A stretch of 64,000 nt of DNA from Clostridium_I sp963725425 (GCA_963725425.1 CAVRYJ010000031.1:496001-560000), one strand, 5' to 3'. Counted from the stretch's first letter, positions 53,181-62,790 are shown. Notes: generated by a model from the sequence alone, not told the origin. Translations and numbers: made by a program.

Positions 53181-53316
53181 GATGTGTCACCACCTTATCA
53201 TTAGTTTTTGCAAGATAGGATTTATATTACCAAAAATCAATGATAAATGGAAGAGTTTTTTTCAATAAATTAATAATAGCACTAAATGAAATTTATTTTA
53301 ATAGCTGAATAGTTAC

Positions 53317-55498
53317 AATTGCCCACTATAAATAGAATTAATGCTAAATATGCTATTGCTCCCGGAAATAATAGTGGAACCCAATAAGCTTTACAAACAA
53401 ACCAAATTATCATAAGTGCCCATAAAAATGGATTAATTAACGGTAGAAGTATTGAACTTAAAATCATAGCTTGAAATCCAAAAAATCCTCTGAACCCTAT
53501 TTCTTTAAATAATTTAACTGGTGACCTCATATGAACAAGCCATGTCTGCATATACCCTTTTATCCATCTAGATCTTTGTCTAATCCAGTTCCCAATATTA
53601 CTAGTTGCTTCTTCCCAAGTTATTGAATCTAGAACAACTGTGGTATTTGAAGTTTTATAAAGTCTAACACCTAAATCAGCATCCTCAGTAACGTTGTATG
53701 GATCCCAAGCTCCAACCTGCTTTAATTTTTGTAATTTGAAATGGTTTGAGGTTCCACCTAGTGGAACTGGTATTTTTAGTTGTACGACTCCAGGTAATAG
53801 TAATTCAAACCACATGCTATATTCTTCTGTGAACCAGTTAGTTAAAATATTTTGCCTACTATTAAAATAATTTAATTTGCATTGAACACATATACATTCT
53901 TCAGGTTCTTTTTTAAATGTTAGATATACTTTTTTCAACTGATCTAGAGATGGTCTATCCTCAGCATCATAAATAACGACATATTCACCCCTAGAACCTA
54001 TAAGCCCATAATTACATGCCTTTGGCTTTGTTTTAGGTATACTTGTGGGAACAACTAATGTGGTAAAACAAGAAGGAAGTTTCATAGCTTTTGCAACCTT
54101 AATAGTTTCCTTATCATCTTCCTCAAGTAACAACCTAACATCCAATTTTGACTTTGGATAATCCATATCATTAATATTTTTAACTATACCCTTAAGCATC
54201 CCTTTTTCTTTATATAAAGGAATCAAAATTGTATATATAGGCAATTTTCTTTCATCTATAGCCTCTAACTCTTCCTTTGTTATTCGAACTTGGGCATCCT
54301 TATTTATACCTTTCATTAAAATCATTGTTTTATAAAATGACAAAATAAAATAAAGTATCTGTATTAAAACACTTATAACGATAAAAACCATTAAGGGTTT
54401 AAAAATAGCTCCTATTATTATGAGTATACCTATAATAATGGGAGTTATCTTTTGTCTTTTAGTAAAGGTAATTGACGCTGAGTTTTGTGGTTGCTCATAT
54501 TTAAGCTTATTAATACTTTCTTCCACTAAGTCTTTTCCATAGATGGTTGTCCAGTACTTATCTATGGCAAATTGACTGGTTAATACCTGCTCCATTTTCA
54601 TGTCTAAATGTTTTTCTATATCACTAATAGCTTCATTATCTAAAATTTCTGCAGTAGCCACTATATAATGATCATCCAGTTTATTAATTAAAGCTATATT
54701 GTATTTTCTTGCGACTTCAAAGGAAATGTTATTTAGATTCTGAATTTCTACACTGTCTCCAGCACTGCCCAACTCAAATTGCTTTGCAATGTATTTGTAT
54801 AACACTTCTCTAGAAATTATTTCTAGAGATAACATTATGTCCCCGAGTTTTCCACCACTTCTTAGCTGAAAGGAAAGAGTCCTGTCTAATTGTTCTCTGG
54901 TTATTTCTTTATTTAATATTAGTAGCTCCCCCAGTGGAAGCCTAGCTTGATCCCTTATTGCATTAGCAATTTCATCTACCTGTTTCTGACTTAGAAGCTT
55001 TTTCCGAGCTAAAATATTGCCTATTCTTCCACCGTTTTGTTGTTGGAAATCTAATACATCCTTTAATTGTTTTATTGATATAAGCTTTCTGTCTAATAAA
55101 ATATCTCCAAATCTCACTGCGGCAATATACTTAACGTTATTTTCTGAATCCAACTCCTTAGAAATATAATTAAGTAGAATGTCATAAGTAATGATATCTA
55201 AAGATACCAATATCTCGCCTATAAGTCCTCCATGTTTTTTTTCATAGGCTAGGGCTATATTTAATTGTTCCTTAGTTATTTCTTTATTTGATAGTAAGGC
55301 TTCTAGCAAAGAGGTATCATAAACATCAGTTTTATTGAATTTGTACAAAGCTATCACAAGCTGCCTGTAAGTAATATATCCTAGGGAAATTAATGCTTTA
55401 CCTATCTTACAATCATGAATTTTCTGATACTGTGTTGCTTCTTCTATGTCTTTGTTAGTGAGATAACCTTGATTCAATAGATATTCTCCTAATCTCAT
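53317..55498 (-). pseudogene. Processive GT2 glycosyltransferase with four N-terminal MshEN repeats, interrupted by IS66
   Basis: The frame starts at the ATG at 55498 behind GGAGG and, uninterrupted, would be 809 residues; as it stands it runs 34 bases into the IS and ends NCNYSAIKINFI (742 residues from the outer TTG). Residues 1 to about 240 hold four MshEN-type units: RLGEYLLNQGYLTNKDIEEA, then units beginning LEALLSNKEITKEQL, RFGDILLDRKLISIKQL and PLGELLILNKEITREQL. A GspE_N-like tail follows, then two membrane helices. The GT2 domain has LLLEEDD, YDAED, NVTEDADLG and RQRSRWIKG (D, DxD, TED, QxxRW), as in cellulose-type synthases. The lost C-terminus holds a final membrane region. MshEN units bind c-di-GMP in other proteins; that it does so here is inference. 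Confidence 0.88.
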
Positions 55499-55726
55499 TA
55501 TTCCTCCCAATGTAGCTAGTCAGTTTTAGTATTTCGTATATATATGACTTATCTGAATTATAAAGTTTAAAATAATTTTTAAACATAAACTAAAATTACA
55601 ATTAGCATTGTGTACTAATTTATTTTATAATATAATTCGCCATAGTTCAACAATTTTAAACAAATAAATATATAATAATACATTAATTTTTGAAACAATA
55701 GACTTTTTTTCCAAAAGTAAGCAAAA

Positions 55727-55765
55727 AAATGTATCCCCTGATTATAAATAGCAGGGGATACATTT
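55727..55765 (-). terminator. Terminator ending the main pilus operon
   Basis: AAATGTATCCCCTG and CAGGGGATACATTT form a 14-bp stem, followed on the minus strand by TTTTTGC. It separates the pilus genes above from the MshEN-glycosyltransferase gene, so the latter needs its own promoter in 55511-55726, where I see only AT-rich sequence. Confidence 0.88.
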
Positions 55766-55785
55766 AAAATAGCATAAAATACTTA

Positions 55786-57294
55786 CTATTTTACGTAATA
55801 ATTAACTTTAAATATACAATAATTTTTATCTTCATAAATTATTTTTAGATTTTTATAGGATTTAAATGTATTATAAATTCCATTTGATTTATTAATTAGG
55901 ATATAATTTATTTTATATTTTGTTATAAGGCTCTCAGGTTTATATTGCTCTTCAATGGCTAACATAAAATCATAAAAAGCATCCGTATTACTATTATAAC
56001 TTGATAAAAACAAGTCTGCTCTACTGTCCACAAAAGATGGTATCCCTCTAAAAATCAAATATTGGCTATCATTATAGTGACTAAACAAATGGCTATTTTT
56101 AATTTCCGCATGTTTATTTATATAATTTGAAGCGTACACTGGATTACTAGCAGGATTCACTTTATACAATGGTTTGCCATTATTAAAAAATGTATAACAA
56201 TAGTTTACGTTACCCCACAAAAATACCACCTCAAACAATACAAGAACAAAACTTTTAAAAAATATTTCCTTTTTCACTTTAAATACAGTTTTCATGTTTT
56301 TTAATAACTTCACCTTGAACAAATAGTCATTTAATATTACATCAAGTGCTTCATCAAAGTATGGACTTATTATAGGAATAACCACAATAGGTAAAAAAAC
56401 TAATTGTCTATAGGATGTTATGGATAATAATACAAAACACCCAGAAAATATAATATCTTTTAACTTCAATCTTGCCAATGCATAAATGAGTCCAGTAATT
56501 AAAATAATAAATAATGATACTTTAAAATCATAAAGCGGTACTGTTCCCCACTCCTTGATAAACATCTTTTCAAATTTCATTTCTTGCATAGCTTTTATTG
56601 TATACAAATATAGGTTGTAAGTGTTAGGATTCACAATTATGCTTATTACTGAAATTAAAAAATATTTGTTGTTTTTGAATAAGGTATAATATGCGAATAT
56701 AATTATATAAACCGGATATATTCCACCATGAACATTAATACCAATTATTAATGCTAATATTGCAAGCAAATATTTCTTTTTTTCTAACAATATACACATA
56801 ACTAAAATTATAATCAATGACACGTAGATTGGTCTTAATGATAAATCTGTATCATGAGCTAAAAATATTAAGTAGAAACTTGTAAAAAGCAAAGATGTCC
56901 ATTTGTTCCCTGTTCTGATTTTTATTAAGTAATACAATAATAATACAGTTATAACACTTATTGTTCCCATAAAAACTGATAGTGAAAAGAAACCATTTAT
57001 AGAATAAACTAAATAAACTATAATACCAAAAAGCCACTCATGACTAATCCATTTTAAATGCATGCTTTTCCCATACCAAGAGAAAATATCGTAATGTGGT
57101 ATGGTTTTATTTTTTATAATATATTCGCCAACTTTTATATGCCAAAATCCATCATTCATTGTTGTGAAACTTAAGCCATAAATAAATGCAATAGCTATAA
57201 TTATTATAAAAAACAAATAATAAAAAAATGTAGAATTACTTATTATTTGTTTTTTAGTCATCAGATCATGAATTTTATCCAGTTTATTTTTCAT
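55786..57294 (-). CDS. GT-C-like multi-membrane protein
   Basis: The 502-residue protein has about 11-12 membrane helices. Conserved blocks shared with the protein at 48089 include FWHIKVGEYIIKNKTIPHYD, HLKWISHEWLFGIIVYLVYS and GINVHGGIYPVYIIIFAYYT. The soluble C-terminus has HYNDSQYLIFRGIPSFVDSR followed by ADLFLSSYNSNTDAFYDFM. It is the last gene of the pilus operon, so glycosylation or surface assembly of pilins is a reasonable guess. AAGGAGA lies 12 bases before the ATG, a wide spacing. Confidence 0.75.
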   Translation of the reverse strand: MKNKLDKIHDLMTKKQIISNSTFFYYLFFIIIIAIAFIYGLSFTTMNDGFWHIKVGEYIIKNKTIPHYDIFSWYGKSMHLKWISHEWLFGIIVYLVYSINGFFSLSVFMGTISVITVLLLYYLIKIRTGNKWTSLLFTSFYLIFLAHDTDLSLRPIYVSLIIILVMCILLEKKKYLLAILALIIGINVHGGIYPVYIIIFAYYTLFKNNKYFLISVISIIVNPNTYNLYLYTIKAMQEMKFEKMFIKEWGTVPLYDFKVSLFIILITGLIYALARLKLKDIIFSGCFVLLSITSYRQLVFLPIVVIPIISPYFDEALDVILNDYLFKVKLLKNMKTVFKVKKEIFFKSFVLVLFEVVFLWGNVNYCYTFFNNGKPLYKVNPASNPVYASNYINKHAEIKNSHLFSHYNDSQYLIFRGIPSFVDSRADLFLSSYNSNTDAFYDFMLAIEEQYKPESLITKYKINYILINKSNGIYNTFKSYKNLKIIYEDKNYCIFKVNYYVK

Positions 57295-57346
57295 ACTGTT
57301 TTATGTTCTCCTTATATAGCTGTTAATTTTCTTGTGTATTACTTTG

Positions 57347-59458
57347 TTAATTGTAACTTCCTATACTAAAGATTGGCGTTCCTGAACCAGTGTTACTGGT
57401 TGTTCCCGTACTAGTGTTACCTGTCGTTACTCCCGAACTAGTGCTACCTGCTGATCCTGAATCTGTAAGATTAGCTTCAGTGTAGGTACTATCTAGATTG
57501 GCACTTAGGAATGTATTTATTTCCTTCTCAGTTGTACTTGAAAAAGGTAGCGTTTGTCCCGCCACATCAATTGCGGTCATATTGGTCGTTGTATTTTGAT
57601 TTTGAAAACCGTTTGAATATAGTACTGAATGAACAAAATTGACCGGTGAAGACACATTATTACCTATTGAAAACTGGCCTGTACAATATATAACTGTGTT
57701 ATTTATGTTTAAAGTGTTACTTATATTTATATTGTTATTATTAAAATCGTTATAACTTCCTGCAATATTAACACTACCATCAATAATAATAAGCTTATAT
57801 CTATTACCAACAGAACTATTTATTGCTTGTATTACAGCATTTTCTGTATTTTCAACTCTAATAAATGCCAAATCATTACAACTTTCATCCCATGGAACAT
57901 TACCATTACCATTCCATTCAGGATAACTACTGTTGTTCACTACATTAGCAATATTATATGTTTTAGCAATTCTAGATATATTATTAGGTAATGATGGAGA
58001 TATAGGTTCTGTGGGCATTGAAGGTTCTGAATCAGAGTTAGAAATACTATTGGATTTTATGTACATTTGTGCGTTATTATGTGTAGTATTGTCAGTTAAT
58101 TTTCCACCAGATATTACTGTATATGATCCATTGTAATAACTATTATTATTACTATTAAACGTGATATCACCGTTTGATTTAGCATAATAGTTACCATTTA
58201 TTTGGTTATAATAACCCCAATCATTCATAATATCATTATTGGATTTTAAGCTAAAGGCACCACTTACTTTATTGACAGTTTTATTTGATATGCCACTAAA
58301 TTGAGTATACCTTAATATACTATTATTAGCATTATTACTAGTTACATAGAAATCATTTGTAACATCTTTTTCCTGATTTGAAGCAGCGCCTAAATCTACA
58401 CTTCCACCAGCTTCTGCTATTAAATTTGATTTAGTACTGCTATTCCCAACTTGAAAATATTTATCCAAGTATATATTAGAATTACTTTTTAGCAGAACAC
58501 TACTGTTTATATTTACATTATTACTATTATTAGTAAAATCAATATCTCCAGTACCATTCTCTACAGTTAACCCACCATTATTAATATTCAATGTTTGATT
58601 CATCTGAAAGCCACTTGCACTATTCACATAAGTATCACCATAAATATTACTGGTAGATGCATTATTTTCAAAATTCACAGCTTTATCCGATAAAACAGTC
58701 AACCCAGATGGCTCAGTTAGAGTTCCGCATGTAATATTTTGCCCCAGTGTAATATCACCACTACTTTGCAAAAATATAGAACCATCAACACTTGTACTTG
58801 TACTATTATTATCAAGTGTTAGTTCGCCAGAAGTATCCACAACTGTTAGATTACCGTTACTTACATTCAAATTCGTGCCAATTTCTGAAATAGAATTACC
58901 TTGTAAATATAAAGATCCATTCGCAGTTAGTGTAGTTCCTGATCCATTTCCTAACTTAAGCCCACTGCCAAACACATTTATACAATTGTCTGTGAGAAAA
59001 TTTCCGTCACTAGTTGTAGGACTTGTTGGGCCCGTTGGATTAGTTGGATCGCTGGGAATAGTTGGGTTGTTTAACACAACAGTTATGGTTTTTGAATGCT
59101 TATTATTTAAATCATGTGCTGTAGATGTTATGGTGCCAAAAATAGTCCCAGTTCCAGTCCCACTACCTGCTAAAAATGAAACAGAACAAGTTATATTATT
59201 GTTAGCATCAGATGAATTTAAAGTACCGTCAGGTAAATCCATGCTAGAAACGCATTGTTTTTCGGTAATCGCTTTTGAAATTCCATAATCTGCTCCAGAT
59301 TCCGCAAGTAGATCCACTTTTTTCATATCATCGTAGGTAATTTCTGTCTTATATGTACTCGTATAAACTTCAAGAAGGGATGTTCCAAGAACTAATAACA
59401 ATGTAATCACAAAAAGCATTATAATAAGAGCTGAACCATTTTGTTTTTTACTTATCAT
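57347..59458 (-). CDS. Large PilX-like type IV pilus accessory protein
   Basis: The N-terminus KQNGSALIIMLFVITLLLVL followed by GTSLLEVYTSTYKTE is of the PilX_N type (no cleavable Gly-Phe site with Glu5). After a Pro/Thr-rich linker (TIPSDPTNPTGPTSPTTSDG), residues 150-600 are an Asn/Ser/Gly-rich repeat region with short beta units such as LTLDNNSTSTSVDGSIFLQS and VNINSSVLLKSNSNIYLDK, probably a beta-helix. The C-terminus is a Ser/Thr/Gly-rich tail. At 703 residues it is far larger than usual PilX, and may be a pilus tip or adhesin. GGGGG precedes the ATG. Confidence 0.8.
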   Translation of the reverse strand: MISKKQNGSALIIMLFVITLLLVLGTSLLEVYTSTYKTEITYDDMKKVDLLAESGADYGISKAITEKQCVSSMDLPDGTLNSSDANNNITCSVSFLAGSGTGTGTIFGTITSTAHDLNNKHSKTITVVLNNPTIPSDPTNPTGPTSPTTSDGNFLTDNCINVFGSGLKLGNGSGTTLTANGSLYLQGNSISEIGTNLNVSNGNLTVVDTSGELTLDNNSTSTSVDGSIFLQSSGDITLGQNITCGTLTEPSGLTVLSDKAVNFENNASTSNIYGDTYVNSASGFQMNQTLNINNGGLTVENGTGDIDFTNNSNNVNINSSVLLKSNSNIYLDKYFQVGNSSTKSNLIAEAGGSVDLGAASNQEKDVTNDFYVTSNNANNSILRYTQFSGISNKTVNKVSGAFSLKSNNDIMNDWGYYNQINGNYYAKSNGDITFNSNNNSYYNGSYTVISGGKLTDNTTHNNAQMYIKSNSISNSDSEPSMPTEPISPSLPNNISRIAKTYNIANVVNNSSYPEWNGNGNVPWDESCNDLAFIRVENTENAVIQAINSSVGNRYKLIIIDGSVNIAGSYNDFNNNNINISNTLNINNTVIYCTGQFSIGNNVSSPVNFVHSVLYSNGFQNQNTTTNMTAIDVAGQTLPFSSTTEKEINTFLSANLDSTYTEANLTDSGSAGSTSSGVTTGNTSTGTTSNTGSGTPIFSIGSYN

Positions 59459-59460
59459 TA

Positions 59461-59979
59461 CTATACCCCCATGTTTCTCATAGCTATATTAGTTTGAAAT
59501 TCTTGAGTATTCCCTATAACTGTCAATCCTATATTATATAGATTATTTCCTTGTGAAGCTATCTCTAAATAATTAACGTTATATGCAATTATAATACAAT
59601 TCGAGCTACTATTATTAACTATATTGGTGCACTTATATAATGTTGTTTTATTATATAATACATATACACATTGTGTTGAAGTACCATCTGCTGGGGTTAT
59701 TGCTACTATTTCAGTTCCAGTTATTGTATTATTAGATGTTTTAAGTGTAAAGTTATTTCCTTTTACTGTTGTATCTACAGCTTGTGCTTCTGAGATACTC
59801 TCACTCACATCATTCATAACTTTTGCTCTAGTACTTTGGACATTGTCATTATTCATTCCACTAGAATAGGTTCTATAATAAAAAGTATATATTTGAAATA
59901 TTATTGAAAATACTATAGTCATAATTGCCATGACTGCTATTAGTTCCACCAGCGTAAGTCCTTTCTTTTTTCCTCTCAT
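59461..59979 (-). CDS. Minor prepilin (PilW/PilJ-like)
   Basis: The 172-residue prepilin has leader MRGKKKG cleaved before LTLVELIAVMAIMTIVFSII; Leu replaces Phe1 and Glu5 is kept. The exposed domain is rich in Asn/Thr (VKGNNFTLKTSNNTITGTEI) with YVLYNKTTLYKCTNIVN near the C-terminus. The stop lies 2 bases before the PilX-like gene. It is probably part of the minor pilin complex that primes pilus assembly. Confidence 0.88.
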   Translation of the reverse strand: MRGKKKGLTLVELIAVMAIMTIVFSIIFQIYTFYYRTYSSGMNNDNVQSTRAKVMNDVSESISEAQAVDTTVKGNNFTLKTSNNTITGTEIVAITPADGTSTQCVYVLYNKTTLYKCTNIVNNSSSNCIIIAYNVNYLEIASQGNNLYNIGLTVIGNTQEFQTNIAMRNMGV

Positions 59980-59984
59980 ATAAC

Positions 59985-60425
59985 TTACCTGCTTTCATAA
60001 AAATCTTTAATAGATTGATATTTTGAACCTTTATCCAATCTCCATGATTTAACGTAAATGTGATAAGTAGTCACATCAACTACTTGTACTTTTGAAATAC
60101 TTATTAATGCTCCAAATGCATGCCCATTCTTAAGTGGATTGGTATCTGCAGTACCTGATATCATTTCATTAATTCCATCTTCTAAATCACCAATACTATT
60201 AAAGTAAATATTATAAGAAACTCCATTACTACCAATACTACTGAAATCATAGGAAGTTCTGAATTTCTCTATAATAGTCTCTGAAAATTGAATATTATTC
60301 TGACTAATTTCATTGCCTTGCCCTGTAGTAATGGCTATAGAAAATGCTAGTGAAACAGCTACGAAAGCTATAGAAAATATTGCTATAGCAGCTATAACCT
60401 CTATTAGAGTAAAACCTTTTTTCAT
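59985..60425 (-). CDS. Minor prepilin (PilV-like)
   Basis: The ATG at 60425 gives leader MKKG cleaved before FTLIEVIAAIAIFSIAFVAV, with Glu5; a GTG 12 bases further out adds four residues. The 146-residue product has a C-terminal beta region ending TTYHIYVKSWRLDKGSKYQS. Its small size and place before the PilW-like gene fit PilV/PilI minor pilins. The gap to the next gene is 5 bases. Confidence 0.88.
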   Translation of the reverse strand: MKKGFTLIEVIAAIAIFSIAFVAVSLAFSIAITTGQGNEISQNNIQFSETIIEKFRTSYDFSSIGSNGVSYNIYFNSIGDLEDGINEMISGTADTNPLKNGHAFGALISISKVQVVDVTTYHIYVKSWRLDKGSKYQSIKDFYESR

Positions 60426-60459
60426 TAAATACCACACCCTAAACTATTTTGATTTACCC

Positions 60460-61146
60460 TTAATTAAACAAATCACTTTTACCATAGCTTCCTAAGTTAA
60501 AATCGTATTTTGGCTTTGTATCGCCGTTGAAAAAGCAATAATTTCCATTTATAGTTGCACTAATTCCTTTTGCTAGTGTAGTTACAGTACCCAAAGCAGA
60601 ATTGTTATTATTTTGCAGTTTATTATCACCATTTGATAAAGTAAAGTCCGTGATTTTAAAAATTCTAGTTTCTTTTTCAATGGCTGACATAGTTTTTGTA
60701 ATATTACTGTAACTTCCTGTGATAATTATAATTACGGGTAATTTCATAAGTGCGTTTGTATTAGTTCTGATATTTTGATTTTTATTACCTTTATAAGCGT
60801 ATAAACTTGAATCAGAAAAAGTAAGACTACTTAAAATAGTATTATTATTAGAACATATGGTAGCAATTGAATTTTGTATATCCGCATCTTTTATATTGCT
60901 TGGAATTCCATTACTACTTATTTTATATTTTTGTTTTAGTGATGTTATTTTAGTTTTAAGTTGTATATTTTCATTTTTCAATATATCCATTTGGTTATAT
61001 TGGTCATTTAATGCTGTAATTTTTGTATTCATATTTGAATTTATGGATAAAATAGGATTTATGATAAATTCATAATAAGCAGCCAAAATTAATATAATTA
61101 CAATTATTCCAATTTCGACTTTATCTTTATCACTTAATTTACTCAT
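60460..61146 (-). CDS. PilO-like pilus alignment protein
   Basis: The 228-residue protein has one N-terminal membrane helix (VEIGIIVIILILAAYYEFII), a coiled coil (TALNDQYNQMDILKNENIQL) and an extracytoplasmic ferredoxin-like domain with KLPVIIIITGSYSNITKTMS and IEKETRIFKITDFTLS, as in PilO/GspM. The start overlaps the PilM-PilN gene (ATGA). It links the cytoplasmic PilM ring with the envelope part of the machine. Confidence 0.85.
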   Translation of the reverse strand: MSKLSDKDKVEIGIIVIILILAAYYEFIINPILSINSNMNTKITALNDQYNQMDILKNENIQLKTKITSLKQKYKISSNGIPSNIKDADIQNSIATICSNNNTILSSLTFSDSSLYAYKGNKNQNIRTNTNALMKLPVIIIITGSYSNITKTMSAIEKETRIFKITDFTLSNGDNKLQNNNNSALGTVTTLAKGISATINGNYCFFNGDTKPKYDFNLGSYGKSDLFN

Positions 61147-62699
61147 TTATTTTCAGCTCCTATTTTAATGGTAAATGTAAATGAATTACCATCGGAAATT
61201 ACACTAATTAGTCTCGCAGTATTATATTTGTCACTTTGCTGTAAATTTGCAACAAAAATCGCTGTGGAATTATCTTTAGAAGCGTTACCAATTATAGTAT
61301 ATACATCATTAACTCTAGCAATGGATGTAAGCTTTATGTCTTGAGTTACAAATTTTTGTATTCCTTCTATCCACTGTGAAGTATAATCATCATTATTCTT
61401 TAGCTTATTATACAAATTTATATTGTTTGTGTATAAGTTTACTTCATCACTAAGTTTTTTGTTTTCGTCTTTAACTTGTCCATAATTTGAAAGCTTATTT
61501 TCACTTTTTACATAGTCATTTTTTAATACAATGGAATACACAAATAAAATCATGAAAACAAGTACTAGTAAACTAAAAACACCTAACGAACCATATTTTA
61601 CATTGTTACTAATTTTTGTATTTGAATCTTCTTTTAAAGAATCTGGAATTAAATTTATAGACTTATCTTTAGCTTTTCCTAAAACAACACCAATCTCAAA
61701 TATAAAATCATTTATATTTAAATTACTTTCATGGTTTATTCCTAAATCTTTATATATGTTATTACAATCATTTTCTACTTCAGTATTAAGCAATTCTGTT
61801 GAATATTCTTTTAAACCCTTAATCTTAGAAATATCACCTACAAAAAAAACTTTATCCATTTTTTTCTTTCTCTTACCAGTAAAATAAAATTGTATGTTTT
61901 TTTCAAATGAATTTAAAATATTATCTATAGTTTTTTTAATCTTTAATGATTTCTCATCTAATTTTTCTAAATCATTAAAATTAGCATTACTAATTGCCTC
62001 AATTGCCTCATCATCAGATATTCTAAAGGTGTTAACCAATTGCTTTATTATATTATCCTGTCCAAAAGGCATCTCTCTTTGAAAAAAAAGTTTTCCGTTT
62101 TTAAGCATGATAAAATTTGTAGTACTTTTACCAAAATTTATTATACCAATATCTTGAAGTTGTTTATTTTTAATAAAAGGGATTTTGAAAATTCTTGCCA
62201 AACTATTTGCTGCAACTTCTATTCCTATAAGTTTTAAATTAATTTTATCTGCTAATTCCTTATATTTGTCGATTTTTTGTTTAGGAGCAGCGCACACAAG
62301 AGCACTATATATCTTTTTATCTTTATTATTTATTTTTCCTATTATTTCATAATCAATATAATGATTTTCACCTTGTTCAGGTAAATACTGCGTCATTTCC
62401 CATTTTGCAGCATCTAATATTTTTGATTGTTCCATTATAGGAACTTCCGTATTCCTTATCAATATGTCAGAACCACTAATAATAAAAACTACCTTATCGC
62501 AATGTACCCCATTTTTCTTTATGTATTCATTTATTTTACCAGCAATAAGGTCACCATCTAATATTTCATTATTTTTAAAAGCAACTTCTGGTATTTTTAT
62601 GGTTTCTGCACTATCTATTTTTTTATTTTTAGATTGCAATAAATTTATGTAGTTTTCTTCAATTCTAATGATAAATGGTTCATTTTTATTTAAATTCAT
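61143..62699 (-). CDS. pilM: PilM-PilN fusion protein
   Basis: Residues 1 to about 350 are a PilM actin-like domain: IIRIEENYINLLQSKNKK, DIGIINFGKSTTNFIMLKNG, FQREMPFGQDNIIKQLV and KVFFVGDISKIKGLKEY. A membrane helix follows near 371-394 (SLGVFSLLVLVFMILFVYSI), then a PilN-like coiled coil and periplasmic-type domain to residue 518 (IEGIQKFVTQDIKLTSI-like, NASKDNSTAIFVANLQQSD). In most systems PilM and PilN are separate proteins held by the PilN N-terminus; here they are one chain. AGGAGG lies 7 bases before the ATG. Confidence 0.88.
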   Translation of the reverse strand: MNLNKNEPFIIRIEENYINLLQSKNKKIDSAETIKIPEVAFKNNEILDGDLIAGKINEYIKKNGVHCDKVVFIISGSDILIRNTEVPIMEQSKILDAAKWEMTQYLPEQGENHYIDYEIIGKINNKDKKIYSALVCAAPKQKIDKYKELADKINLKLIGIEVAANSLARIFKIPFIKNKQLQDIGIINFGKSTTNFIMLKNGKLFFQREMPFGQDNIIKQLVNTFRISDDEAIEAISNANFNDLEKLDEKSLKIKKTIDNILNSFEKNIQFYFTGKRKKKMDKVFFVGDISKIKGLKEYSTELLNTEVENDCNNIYKDLGINHESNLNINDFIFEIGVVLGKAKDKSINLIPDSLKEDSNTKISNNVKYGSLGVFSLLVLVFMILFVYSIVLKNDYVKSENKLSNYGQVKDENKKLSDEVNLYTNNINLYNKLKNNDDYTSQWIEGIQKFVTQDIKLTSIARVNDVYTIIGNASKDNSTAIFVANLQQSDKYNTARLISVISDGNSFTFTIKIGAENK

Positions 62700-62733
62700 T
62701 GCGCTCCTCCTAAAACAATATACTGTTTTTTTT

Positions 62734-62768
62734 AATAAGTATTAGCTTTTTTAAGGCTAATACTTATT
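62734..62768 (-). promoter_or_regulatory. Intercistronic hairpin between pilin and pilM
   Basis: AATAAGTATTAGC and GCTAATACTTATT form a 12-13 bp stem. On the minus strand it is followed by A residues rather than T, so it is not a simple terminator. It may stabilise the upstream pilin message or mark a processing site, which would raise pilin over the later genes. Confidence 0.6.
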
Positions 62769-62790
62769 TGTTTATATTTTAGAAACAAAA

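Larger units (their letters stand above)
51559..53316. mobile_element. IS66-family insertion sequence (ISBst12-like, tnpC only)
   Basis: The 1758-bp element is bounded by 15-bp perfect inverted repeats GTAACTATTCAGCTA, with the GTAA ends typical of IS66, and by the 8-bp duplication AATTGCCC. It carries one transposase gene and no tnpA or tnpB, as in the ISBst12 subgroup. It has inserted near the 3' end of a glycosyltransferase gene in the same orientation. Perfect ends and duplication mean a recent insertion. Confidence 0.96.
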
